Assembly (NCBI GenBank): GCA_902786355.1
Contig: CADABZ010000013.1
Coordinates: 1 to 64,000 of the forward strand
Length of the DNA stretch: 64,000 bases
DNA from: an uncultured Eubacteriales bacterium
Lineage (GTDB): Bacteria > Bacillota > Clostridia > Peptostreptococcales > Anaerovoracaceae
Direction: 5' to 3'
Made by a program: the position numbers and the translations under genes. The notes beneath the pieces were generated by a model. That model was not told where the DNA came from and did no database searches. It was given only the letters and a program-made list of their open reading frames with translations. This document shows, piece by piece, positions 43,270 through 52,800 of the stretch (positions are counted from its first letter, which is position 1; the number at the start of each line of letters is the position of its first letter).

Positions 43270-44556
43270 ATGAAGAGAAGTTATAGAATAGGGCTTGCTC
43301 TCATAATGATACTGATGATGGTTTTCACATCGGCAGGTATGGCATTCGCAGCAAGCGATTCACAGGGTGAGACCAAGGCCGAGATGGCATCGTTCGAGGA
43401 CAAAGAGGTTTCAGGTGCCGAGCAGGGAACTGAAGCTGAGGCGATCATTTCCGATGATCAGGAGGACCTCGGTGAGATCGATGAGGATGCCGATGAGGAT
43501 TCACCTGAGATGCTGAAGGGAAACTCACTGTTTGAAAAACTTACTGTCCATTATGTTCAGAATTATCGTAATTTCGCTGACTTCATTCAAAATGAAACAG
43601 CAAGGACTGACTCAACAATGACAGCAACAGGCAGGAGAGACTCTTTCGGCAATTACTACTCTAATTACTATATAGCAGAAACCAGTGTTGTACAGTTAAA
43701 AAAGGGAACTCTGTACCTTTCAGGTTACGCTAATAAAAACGCAGTCTCGATCGAGGTCATCAACAACAGCAACGGTCAGGCTGTGGGTAATGCTTCCTGT
43801 AACTGGACTACAGCGAACAAAAGTTATTGGAACTCTTTCGAAATAACAGCAGAGGGATCTTATTTCATTATGGCGTTCTGCAAGAACAGTGGAACAGTCA
43901 CACATCTCAGGGCCAGCGTCGCCCCTGACCTGCAGGGTACGACTCTTACAAACAACCAGCAGCGTGCTGTAGGAATTGCAAAAACCTCTCAGACAAAAAC
44001 ATACAAGTTCTATCCTAGATCAACAGGATATATGCGCATCTTTACAGACGAGAAATCCAAGATCACTCTCTGTGATGCCAGCGGAAAGGTCGTTGCAAGA
44101 CAGGCAACTGTTAACTATACACCTGTATTCGGCGTAAGAGCTAACCGTTATTATCTGATTAAAGTCGCCTGGCCAAGCGGTTCGCCGGGAATGAGCCATA
44201 TCAAGGTAGTTAACGGATCGTGGCTGCCTACAAACGGTGTATCCAAGGCAAAAGCAACTAATCTGACCAAGGGCAAGGCTCAGAAGGGACTGGTAGTAGC
44301 CGGAGAAAACAACATTCGCTGGTTCAAGTTCACCAACTGGCAGAGCTATACCAAGATCACAGTGACCGGCGGTACCAATGATCAGCTGGTATGGTACATC
44401 TATGAGGGCAATAAGCAGATCAGCAGGAGAATATTCACTCCTAGTCTCGCGAAAATGTGGACTTCGTTCACGGCCAAGAGAGGCGTGACCTACTATATCA
44501 AGGTCCAGAAACTCACCGGCACAAGCTCGGGATACTATCATGTGAAGTTCGAGTAA
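43270..44556 (+). CDS. Secreted protein with repeated pre-peptidase-like beta domains
   Basis: A 428-residue exported protein with a signal peptide ending in MAFAASDS, an acidic region of ~60 residues, and three beta modules of about 100 residues. The modules carry related wording: QLKKGTLYLSGYANKNAVSI, FYPRSTGYMRIFTDEKS and WFKFTNWQSYTKITVTGG, each ending in a Y-x-Y/V-x-V strand (TYYIKVQ). This resembles bacterial pre-peptidase C-terminal (PPC) domains, which bind glycans or proteins. SD AAAGGAGG precedes it. No enzyme motif was seen, so an adhesin or scaffold role is likely. Confidence 0.6.
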   Translation: MKRSYRIGLALIMILMMVFTSAGMAFAASDSQGETKAEMASFEDKEVSGAEQGTEAEAIISDDQEDLGEIDEDADEDSPEMLKGNSLFEKLTVHYVQNYRNFADFIQNETARTDSTMTATGRRDSFGNYYSNYYIAETSVVQLKKGTLYLSGYANKNAVSIEVINNSNGQAVGNASCNWTTANKSYWNSFEITAEGSYFIMAFCKNSGTVTHLRASVAPDLQGTTLTNNQQRAVGIAKTSQTKTYKFYPRSTGYMRIFTDEKSKITLCDASGKVVARQATVNYTPVFGVRANRYYLIKVAWPSGSPGMSHIKVVNGSWLPTNGVSKAKATNLTKGKAQKGLVVAGENNIRWFKFTNWQSYTKITVTGGTNDQLVWYIYEGNKQISRRIFTPSLAKMWTSFTAKRGVTYYIKVQKLTGTSSGYYHVKFE

Positions 44557-44602
44557 GGGCTTTGAGGAACATAATCAGCCTTATCTCAAGATCAGAAAAC
44601 AT

Positions 44603-44645
44603 GGAGGGCAGTCTGATTCATTCGGACTGTCCTCCTCTTCCGCTT
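44603..44645 (+). terminator. Terminator after the 43270 gene
   Basis: GGAGGGCAGTC (44603-44613) pairs with GACTGTCCTCC (44625-44635), one mismatch, loop of 11 bases, followed by a pyrimidine-rich stretch (TCTTCC...TTTT). Confidence 0.65.
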
Positions 44646-44673
44646 TTACTCTCCCGTGATACAGGTACTTGAA

Positions 44674-45420
44674 ATGGTCAGGATATTCATTTGCGATGAA
44701 GACAAAACATGGCAGGAAAAGGAATCACAGATACTGAGTGATTATGCTTCTGAAACAGGGATCACTGTCAGTATCAGATGCTTTGATGATCCGCACGCCT
44801 TGCTTGCAAGTGACGGGCTTGCGCCGGACGTGCTGTTTTGCGATACGGTGTTTTCCTGTGATCAGGAGGAGGGTACCGATACTGATGAGCCGGCAGGGAT
44901 AACTGCAGTTAAACAGATCAATCAGCTGTTCCCGCGATGCCAGGTCATATATATAGCAAAGGATACGGACTGCGTGCTGGATGTGTACCGGACGGAGCAT
45001 CTGTGGTTCGCACTCAAAGACCAGCTGGCAGAGAGGCTCCCTGAGATCGTAGGCAAATACTATCGCATAGACAATGAGCGCAAGGCTGATCTGGTGATAA
45101 GAACGACTGATGGCAGCACTGCCGTCATTCCATGCAGGGATATTATGTATCTGGAGCGCAGGGACCGAAAGACTGTGATCGTCACTCATAACCGCAGGTA
45201 TCAGGTCAGGGGACGTCTGTCGGAAATACTTGAAAAGCTTCCGATCGGCCGATTCGCGCGCTGCCACAACAGTTTTGCAGTGAGTCTGGATAAGATCAGA
45301 GAGATCGACACACGCAGCGTCCGGATGAAAAACGGAGCTGAGATAATCATCAGCCGCGGGTACGGCAAAGCTTTCAGGGATATATATCATAAATACGCCG
45401 AAAACAGGACCATACAATAG
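44674..45420 (+). CDS. LytTR-family response regulator
   Basis: A ~248-residue transcription factor. The N-terminal ~120 residues are a receiver-like domain (RIFICDEDKTW, DVLFCDTVF with a likely phosphoacceptor Asp and a later Lys). The C-terminal domain is LytTR (IMYLERRDRKTVIVTHN, FARCHNSFAVSLDKIREI), a beta-type DNA binder that usually recognises tandem direct repeats. No histidine kinase gene lies next to it. It sits between secreted repeat-protein genes and may control them. GTG at 44656 is an alternative start. Confidence 0.8.
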   Translation: MVRIFICDEDKTWQEKESQILSDYASETGITVSIRCFDDPHALLASDGLAPDVLFCDTVFSCDQEEGTDTDEPAGITAVKQINQLFPRCQVIYIAKDTDCVLDVYRTEHLWFALKDQLAERLPEIVGKYYRIDNERKADLVIRTTDGSTAVIPCRDIMYLERRDRKTVIVTHNRRYQVRGRLSEILEKLPIGRFARCHNSFAVSLDKIREIDTRSVRMKNGAEIIISRGYGKAFRDIYHKYAENRTIQ

Positions 45421-45451
45421 GAGCTCTTAAGGAAAACGGCCAGGAGAGACC

Positions 45452-45464
45452 TGTGGTGACCACA
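45452..45464. promoter_or_regulatory. 13-bp palindrome after the LytTR gene
   Basis: TGTGGT (45452-45457) and ACCACA (45459-45464) flank a single centre base. It is about 160 bases upstream of the next secreted-protein gene and could be an operator. Confidence 0.25.
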
Positions 45465-45479
45465 TGTTCAGCATAATGT

Positions 45480-45510
45480 AAAGCAGGCTTTACAAGGCTC
45501 TGCTTTTTTT
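45480..45510 (+). terminator. Terminator of the LytTR gene
   Basis: AAAGCAG (45480-45486) pairs with CTGCTTT (45500-45506), followed by T run to 45510. Confidence 0.65.
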
Positions 45511-45613
45511 GCGCTTAAAACTGCAATTTTTGCATGCGGATTGAAGGCTCATTCAGGCAAGTGATATATTTTTCTTAATAATTGTTAATGATCTATCGCA
45601 AAGGGGAATTGTT

Positions 45614-48283
45614 ATGAAGAAAAAGTTATTTGCAATGCTTCTGACGCTGGCTATGGTGTTTACATTCATGCCTGCTCTGGCATTTGCGGATGCAGAGGCC
45701 GAAGGCCAGAACGAAAAAGAAGCTTCAGAAGCCGCGGTACAGACAGAAACGGCAGACGATGAAGCAGGTGAAGAAGTTGTTCTACATGAGAAGACAGATA
45801 CGGTAAACGCTGAAAGCGCTGACAAGGCTAAGGATACTTCCGAAAAGGCGGCGGCTCAGACATCCGCAACATCCGGGGATGAAGAGGAAGTACCAGAGGA
45901 GGCGCAGGTCACTGAACTCCGCTTTACAACCAGCTATGACTATAAAGGATATATCGGATCACATCAGATGGTAGATAGATTCGGCCATGACGGTGAGAAG
46001 ATAGAGTTTGTATATTCAGACGGGACTTCTGCTGTGCTTATCTATGATCAGGCCGATGGGGTCTTCTATCTGGATGAGGAGAGCAGTACGAATACTTATT
46101 ATTACGACTGTATATATTCGGGTGATATAGAATGGGATTTCAGTGACCCTGATCAGATGACTTTCACAGAAGGCGAAAACTCTATCATGATCATGGCTGG
46201 CGGCATGACATCAACAGAACCGGTACTTGTCACCGGCGCGCCTAAGGCACCGGAAGTAGTGTCGCTTAAGTACACACAGAAAGCCGGAAACGATCCGCTC
46301 GAATCTTACGCTGGAGTAAGATATGCTAACATACTTAATTATAACTGGCCGCAGCCTGGCGACACCCTGGTCCTGACCCTGGATAACGGCAACTCTGTTA
46401 AGTATACATATACTGACGGCGATGAAGATGAGGGCAGCGGATTCCTGGACGCTGATGGAAATAATCTGGAAGACACCTATACAGACTCGTACTGGCTCGA
46501 GTTCAAGGGTGACCAGGACGCATATGCTGCAGGCATGAACACCGTAAGCTTCTGCCTGCGGGATGAACCGAAATATCAGTCGTCTGATGACGTGGATTAT
46601 GATGACTGTGTAGTCCGTTGCGATGTCGAGGTAAAGGGTGTTGTAAGCGATATCTGGTCGATATCCTACAAGAAAGCTAAGACGATCAATCTGGAACAGG
46701 AAAAAGGTCTTGAAGACTATTTCGATTATTATGAAGTGTTCACTCAGGGTGATGTTCTGACTGTCAGATACCTTAATGGCACGAACAAATCATACACATA
46801 CTATGAGGATGAAGAAGAGTTCATCAACAAAAAAGGCTCAAGCAATGAAGAAAACTGGGACTATCTGGAAGATGAGCTCGAGTACTACGATACTCAGGAA
46901 GAGAATCCTTGGGTAAAAGGTTATTATTCTATCTTCTACGTATATCAGGGTGTGGAGTGTGAGGCTAAGAACGCAGTATATGTAAAAGAGATCCCTCATG
47001 AGCACAGTCTGGACTATTACCCGGCCGAAGAGCCTTACTGCGGCGATGAAATTCCGGGCGTTCGTGAGCATTATCATTGCGATATATGCGGAAAGGACTT
47101 CGAAGATGCAGAGGGACTGACAGAGGTCCAGGAGAGTGATCTTGAGATCGCTCCGGAGCACGATTGGGGTGAGCCGAGCGCTTTGGATGAGTCTTATTAT
47201 CCTGCTATAGAGATAAGAACCTGCAATATCTGCGGTGCAGAAGAGACTGAATATGCAGAGCATGAGCATTCGCTGACTCCGGATGAAGGAAGAGAGGCAA
47301 CATGCCTGGAAGAAGGCATCAAAGATCATTTCAGATGCGATATCTGCGGCAAAGCATTTGCTGATGAAAACGCATCAAAAGAGCTTTCCAAAGAGGAGCT
47401 TGCTATTCCTGTCAAGGAACATAGCTACAGTGAGCCTGTTTATGAATGGTCTTCGAATAACAGAGAAGTGAGAGCCTACGCGATCTGCTCAGAGTGCAAC
47501 GAAGAAGAAGAGGAAACAGTCAGGACAAAGGCTACAGTCAAGAAAAAAGCGACATGCGTGAGCAAGGGAACGACTGTATACACAGCAACATTCGAGAACG
47601 AGGTTTTCACCACGCAGACCAGAGAACTCGAGAACAGAGTGATAAATCCTTACGCGCACACCTGGAACGCAGGTACCGTGACTAAGAAGGCATCCGGCAC
47701 CGCTACAGGAGCGAAGACTTTCACGTGTACTGCCTGCAAAAAGACCAGAACGGAGATCATCCCTAAGGTCACTCTGGCTAAAACGACCATACGCAATACC
47801 GTTGCGAATTCGGCAAAGAAAACTAACGATGTTATCTGGGACAAGGTAGCAGGCGCAACAGGCTATGAGATAAGCTGGAGAGCCCGCGGAGCATCCAAGT
47901 GGGCAACGAGAGAAGTCGGCAATGTGGTACGCGGAGCAACTACCGGCCTCACTATAGGCGGAATGTATGAGATACGCGTAAGACCGATCAAAGCAGCATC
48001 AGCTACGAACGACAAAGTATACGGACCATATTCCGCAACAGTCTACAGATACTTCCATACAACAGGAAAGATCAGACTTGCCTCCAACAGCAAGGGCACA
48101 TTCACGATGAGCTGGGCGAAGAACTCTGCAGCCACAGGTTATCAGGTGCTTTACACAACGAACAAGAACGGTTCGGGCGCAGCACAGAATATCAAGACAG
48201 CAGGAGCGTCGGCAACAAGCATCACTGTCAGAGATATCGCGGAACGACCTACTATGTCCAGATCAGAGAGATCAAGAAAGTAG
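45614..48283 (+). CDS. Large secreted repeat protein, C-terminally frameshifted
   Basis: An 889-residue exported protein (signal peptide near ALAFADAE). Three ~110-residue modules carry YTDG/YSDGT turns (FVYSDGTSAVLIYD, SVKYTYTDGDED), then Cys-pair units (HYHCDICGKDFED, TCNICGAEE, CSECNEEEEE) and an FN3-like tail shared with 7984 and 49849. The tail is broken: after VRDI the frame reads AERPTMSRSERSRK and stops, while GTTYYVQIREIKKVGN continues in the next frame to a stop at 48339. Against the 7984 copy this fits a 31-base deletion. It is probably a decaying adhesin. Confidence 0.65.
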   Translation: MKKKLFAMLLTLAMVFTFMPALAFADAEAEGQNEKEASEAAVQTETADDEAGEEVVLHEKTDTVNAESADKAKDTSEKAAAQTSATSGDEEEVPEEAQVTELRFTTSYDYKGYIGSHQMVDRFGHDGEKIEFVYSDGTSAVLIYDQADGVFYLDEESSTNTYYYDCIYSGDIEWDFSDPDQMTFTEGENSIMIMAGGMTSTEPVLVTGAPKAPEVVSLKYTQKAGNDPLESYAGVRYANILNYNWPQPGDTLVLTLDNGNSVKYTYTDGDEDEGSGFLDADGNNLEDTYTDSYWLEFKGDQDAYAAGMNTVSFCLRDEPKYQSSDDVDYDDCVVRCDVEVKGVVSDIWSISYKKAKTINLEQEKGLEDYFDYYEVFTQGDVLTVRYLNGTNKSYTYYEDEEEFINKKGSSNEENWDYLEDELEYYDTQEENPWVKGYYSIFYVYQGVECEAKNAVYVKEIPHEHSLDYYPAEEPYCGDEIPGVREHYHCDICGKDFEDAEGLTEVQESDLEIAPEHDWGEPSALDESYYPAIEIRTCNICGAEETEYAEHEHSLTPDEGREATCLEEGIKDHFRCDICGKAFADENASKELSKEELAIPVKEHSYSEPVYEWSSNNREVRAYAICSECNEEEEETVRTKATVKKKATCVSKGTTVYTATFENEVFTTQTRELENRVINPYAHTWNAGTVTKKASGTATGAKTFTCTACKKTRTEIIPKVTLAKTTIRNTVANSAKKTNDVIWDKVAGATGYEISWRARGASKWATREVGNVVRGATTGLTIGGMYEIRVRPIKAASATNDKVYGPYSATVYRYFHTTGKIRLASNSKGTFTMSWAKNSAATGYQVLYTTNKNGSGAAQNIKTAGASATSITVRDIAERPTMSRSERSRK
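48062..48239 (+). repeat. Near-identical 178-bp copy shared with 53818-53995
   Basis: The DNA here matches 53818-53995 almost base for base over 178 bp, differing at only a few positions. It encodes the end of the FN3-like tail. Both copies end in GATATC, after which each gene differs from the 7984 copy. This suggests recent duplication or gene conversion between the two loci. Confidence 0.85.
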
Positions 48284-48369
48284 GAAACATAACCTACATC
48301 GGAAACATCTCCTGCCCGGTAGCAGTCAAGGTCAGGTAATCACTTAAGTAAAAACTGAAAACTATTTTC

Positions 48370-48402
48370 GAAACAGGAAGCCGGGATCCGGCTTCCTGTT
48401 TC
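48370..48402. terminator. Strong hairpin after the frameshifted secreted gene
   Basis: GAAACAGGAAGCCGG (48370-48384) pairs perfectly with CCGGCTTCCTGTTTC (48388-48402) around a 3-base loop. It has only a short T stretch, so it may end transcription weakly or act as an mRNA-stabilising stem. Confidence 0.5.
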
Positions 48403-48440
48403 CGCAATAGGGGCATTGGGAAGTAATTGGACATAGGTTG

Positions 48441-49772
48441 ATGGCAAGCGGCGAACGGAAGAATACAGTGAATAGAAAGAATAACAGGCTCGGCACTTCT
48501 GCTTTGACCGCAGGAGAGGACTTGCTGCCTTCTGTACCGGGATTACTGGTGTGCGTCCCGATCGCTGCCATGACGATACTCGATCTCCTGCCGATAGGAA
48601 TGACCGAAAAGCAGTATACCGTTTTCCCGGCACTGTTCCTGGCGGTCAATGTGATTGCGGGTGTATGCGGAGCCTGTTTTATCATTCCCCGGATCCGGCG
48701 CAGACACCTGAGGGTGAACAGCACGATGATCCTGTTCTCTGCTTTTGCGGTACTGATCCTGATATCAACAGTGATCAACGGACTGACAAGAGAAGCCATA
48801 CACGGAATACCATACAGGCACATCGGCATTTTCGGGATGTTCCTCTTTCTGGCGGTGTACTGCGGAGTGACCTCGCAGATCTCTGCCGAGGCGATGAGGG
48901 AAAGGATCCTCTTCGTGTTCATGGCTACTGCGGATTTTGCAGGTATAACTGCTCTGCTCGACAGATATGTCATTGGGATCCCGGCTTATCACGCGAAGAA
49001 AGAACTTAGCGCCGTATTCTTCAACGGCAATCACTATGCATATTTCCTCCTGATGGCTGTGCTGACAGGGCTTGGCCTGTACATGTATTGCGAAGGAAGA
49101 AAGCAGTATTTCGGGATCGGTACAATGATACTAAATGCATTCCTGCTGATGCTCAATCATTCCATGGGATGCATACTGGCTCTGCTGGCGGTGCTGGCCG
49201 GCCTGACGGTCTCGGTCCTGGTATCCGACAGAGGCAGGAGGAAGAGAGCCGGGATCCTGTGCTGTGCTGCGCTTGCCTGTCTCACTGCAGCAGTTATTCT
49301 AAGCCCTGATGTCAGAGACGAATTTATCAGTCTGGGGAACGATGTTTCCGGACTGCTGAAACATACAGGTGACGGCTCTGAAGGCCACAACCGGCTGATA
49401 CTGTGGAGTCTCACCTGGGAATACATCAGGGAGCATCCGGTGTTCGGAACCGGGTGTGAGGCGATCGCTTTCAGGCTGTTCGAGGTGACCGGACGGTCTA
49501 ATCCTCACAATGAGCTGCTGACATACGCCGCGTATTACGGGATACCGGCAGCAATATGCTATACAGCAGGAGTGATATCTGTGTTCGTGCGGTATTTCAG
49601 ACGCCGTACTGAAATGACGGCAGCTGTAAAAACAGCAGTGCTGGCAGCGGCCGGATACTTCATCTCCTCACTGTTCGGTGTAGCGATGTTCTACACCACA
49701 CCACTATTCTTTGTTTTGCTCGGGACAGCATCCTGCACGGATGTAAACGGCCATGACGAACATGCTGTGTAA
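48441..49772 (+). CDS. O-antigen ligase/polymerase-like membrane protein (Wzy-type)
   Basis: A ~443-residue polytopic protein with about 11 helices. Wzy_C-type marks are HNRLILWSLTWEYIREHPVFG and the later NPHNELLTYAAYYGIPAA, which lie in an outer loop. Such proteins join glycan repeat units or ligate them to an acceptor outside the membrane. ATG at 48441 is preferred; TTG at 48438 is directly before it. The neighbours are secreted repeat proteins, and the gene could serve the polymer made by the 14-31 kb region. Confidence 0.7.
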   Translation: MASGERKNTVNRKNNRLGTSALTAGEDLLPSVPGLLVCVPIAAMTILDLLPIGMTEKQYTVFPALFLAVNVIAGVCGACFIIPRIRRRHLRVNSTMILFSAFAVLILISTVINGLTREAIHGIPYRHIGIFGMFLFLAVYCGVTSQISAEAMRERILFVFMATADFAGITALLDRYVIGIPAYHAKKELSAVFFNGNHYAYFLLMAVLTGLGLYMYCEGRKQYFGIGTMILNAFLLMLNHSMGCILALLAVLAGLTVSVLVSDRGRRKRAGILCCAALACLTAAVILSPDVRDEFISLGNDVSGLLKHTGDGSEGHNRLILWSLTWEYIREHPVFGTGCEAIAFRLFEVTGRSNPHNELLTYAAYYGIPAAICYTAGVISVFVRYFRRRTEMTAAVKTAVLAAAGYFISSLFGVAMFYTTPLFFVLLGTASCTDVNGHDEHAV

Positions 49773-49848
49773 GGAATGGTCTCCGGGTTGAATCATACAT
49801 AGTCCGTTATAACTATTTGCTTAATCTATTTTTGTGAGAGGTAGAACA

Positions 49849-52800
49849 ATGGATCTAATCAAGAAATTAACCGCTGTGCTGCTGTCGCTTGCAATGGTGT
49901 TTATCTATACACCTGCACTGGCATTTGCGGCTGAAGACGATCCTGCTGAAGGACCTGCTGCTGTTTCAGAAGAACAAGCAGAAGCAGATGCAAAGGAAAA
50001 GGCAGCCGCTGCTGATGATGCAGCTCCTGACGCAGAGGATGAAGCAGACAAAGAAGTACAGTCCGAGGGAAAAACTCAGGACGGAGAGGCTGATCAGGCA
50101 GAAGATGAAGAATCTCCTGCAGCTGACACTCCTTTAAGAAGTAATAATAATGAGGCTGTATCGATATCTTATGAATTTGCAGACCTTAATCTGGTTGAAG
50201 GCTGTGACTGTGAATTGCGTGATGATGGCAATGGAGAATGGTACTATTACAATATTTACAGTCGGGACGGCGATGTGCTGACCGTTAATAATATCGACTA
50301 TGTCTATTCCTACAGTGAAGAGCGTGAAGAATGTGGCTTTGAAAGTGATACAGGAGACTGGATCCCTGATTATGAAGTCTCTTTTGACACTAATCAGGAT
50401 GAGGAGCACTGGACTGCAGGTGATACAGTACTTATCACAGTTAGTTATTCAGATTCCGAATATATAGTTGAAACTGTGCTGAAAGAAAACCCTGTGCATG
50501 AGATCTCATACGAATTTGCTGAGCCTCTGAATTTAACGGAAGGAGAAGATTCATACGAAGCCAGCGACTTTATATATGATGAAAAAGCTGATGAATATGT
50601 TGAAGTAAAGTATGATTCATACGATGTTCCGAGAAGAGAAGGGGATCGCCTGATCGTTAATGGTGTCGTGTACACACTCAGTCAGGAAGATCCCGGTTCA
50701 GAAGGCGAGTATGTCAATGAATCGGGCGACGCAATACCTTACGCGGATGTTGAAATGGTTACTGACCAGAGTTACGATAACGAGTGGACACCAGATAACC
50801 CGGGATACATCACTTTTAAGTATATGGGTGTAAGCAGCGACCCGATAAAAGTCGAGATCCAGAAAAACCCGGTCAGCGAGATCTCGTATGAATTTGCTGA
50901 TCTTTATCTGATCGAGGATAAGGATGGCTATGTACAGGACGAAGAAGTATATAACGAAGAGACCGGAGAGAAGGAAACTAAATCATATTTCAGTTATCAC
51001 GTCCAGAAAGGCGATGGAGATGTACTGACGGTCAACGGCATAGACTATATCTACAGTGATGAAGGCTGGGAATATGTCAGTGATTCAGGGGAGAGGATCG
51101 ATGGCGAAGATGTACTTATCCTTACTGATCAGTCTGCTGTAAATGAGTGGACACCTGACAATCCGGGATATGCAATAATCACATATAAAGGACGGGACTG
51201 TAAGGTCGAGGTACCTGTACATGAGAATCCGGTTGACAGCATTGAATATGAGCCGGCGGGACCTGTATATGTAGTCGATGGAATTGGAACCAGTGAAGAA
51301 AATACTGAAATATATGATGAAGAAACAGACAGTTATGATTTTGTGAGCTGGGATAAGTATCAAACGCCGGACAATGCAGTCAGTACTGGTGCGAAGCTGA
51401 CCGTTCATTATACAGATGGAACATCAGCAATCTATACTTATAACGGAGAACTGTTTGCAGATGATGAAGGAGCCGCACCTGAATACTACGAGTCTATGGA
51501 TTGGTATACTGATGAGACTTATGATCATCGCTGGAATGCCGGCAGCCAGGGAAACCTTATATTCCAGTACATGGGGCGCAAGTGTTCTGTTCCGGTGGAG
51601 ATCAGGGAGAACCCGGTCCAGGCGATTTCTTTCGCCAGGGATGGATACGATGAAAACAACCGTATTGAACTGATAGAGAAAATCGACGGTGACTCATACG
51701 GCGATGATTATTTCCGTTATGATTTCTGCTATAAGCCTGGCGATGTTCTGACTGTATCGATAAAGGACGGCGATGAGGTTAAGGATGTCCGCTATATAGC
51801 AGAGCAGCGAGACGATGAGATTGAGTTCATCAATGAAGAGGATCCTGATGATTCGATTCTGACTTTCGGATATGTTGAATCCCGAAGAATGAGGTGTTCA
51901 TCCGATCAGGAATATGAGAGTCAGTGGGCACTCGGCGAAGATCGTGCATTTACCCTGAAATACATGGGCAGAACATGCGAGGTTCCGGTGACGATCGTTC
52001 CTAACGATGTCGTTGGAATCGAATACAGCAGAGGAGAATCTCCGGTACCTCTGGTTGAAGGTGTTGACGGCATCAATTCAGATGGTGGAGATGGTACATA
52101 CTTCTATTATCAGCTTGGTGTGCAGCAGGGAGACATTCTCAAAGTATCAAAGCAGATCAGCGGAAACATCATAGATGTACTGTATACTGCAAAGGTAATA
52201 GATGAAAACGTGGTATTCGTCAATAATGCTGATCCTGAAGACACGATTGATCCGTGGGACCCATATCGCGGAGTAAGCGAGTCATCCGATCAGAATGATG
52301 GTGCAAGATGGGGAACCGGTGAGGCTCATACATTAATAATCGAGTATATGGGCATAATTACTGAGGTGCCTGTCGTCACTGTCAAGGGTGCCGTGATTGA
52401 GTCAATGTCGTTCAGCAGGGACGGATACGATGATGAACACCCGATCGAGCTGACAGAGAATGAAGACGGCTACTTTGACGAAGATGAGGAGACTGGCGAA
52501 GGATACTTCTGCTACGAAATACCATATATCGATGGTGATGAGCTCCATGTAAAATTCGACGTTTCAGAAGATGAAGTGGTCTATGTGTTTGACAGTGATA
52601 CAGACTGGTTCACTGCTTTGGGACCTGTTCCTGAAGGCGCATTTGATCATATCGATATAAACGATCTGGAACAGGTAACAGAGCAGTCACTGGACAATGT
52701 CTGGGAGGCCGGAAAAGACTACAGCATCACGCTTGACTATGACGGATATACAACAGAGGTCAATGTGCGCGTTGTTGCGGCTACTCATGAACACGAATTC

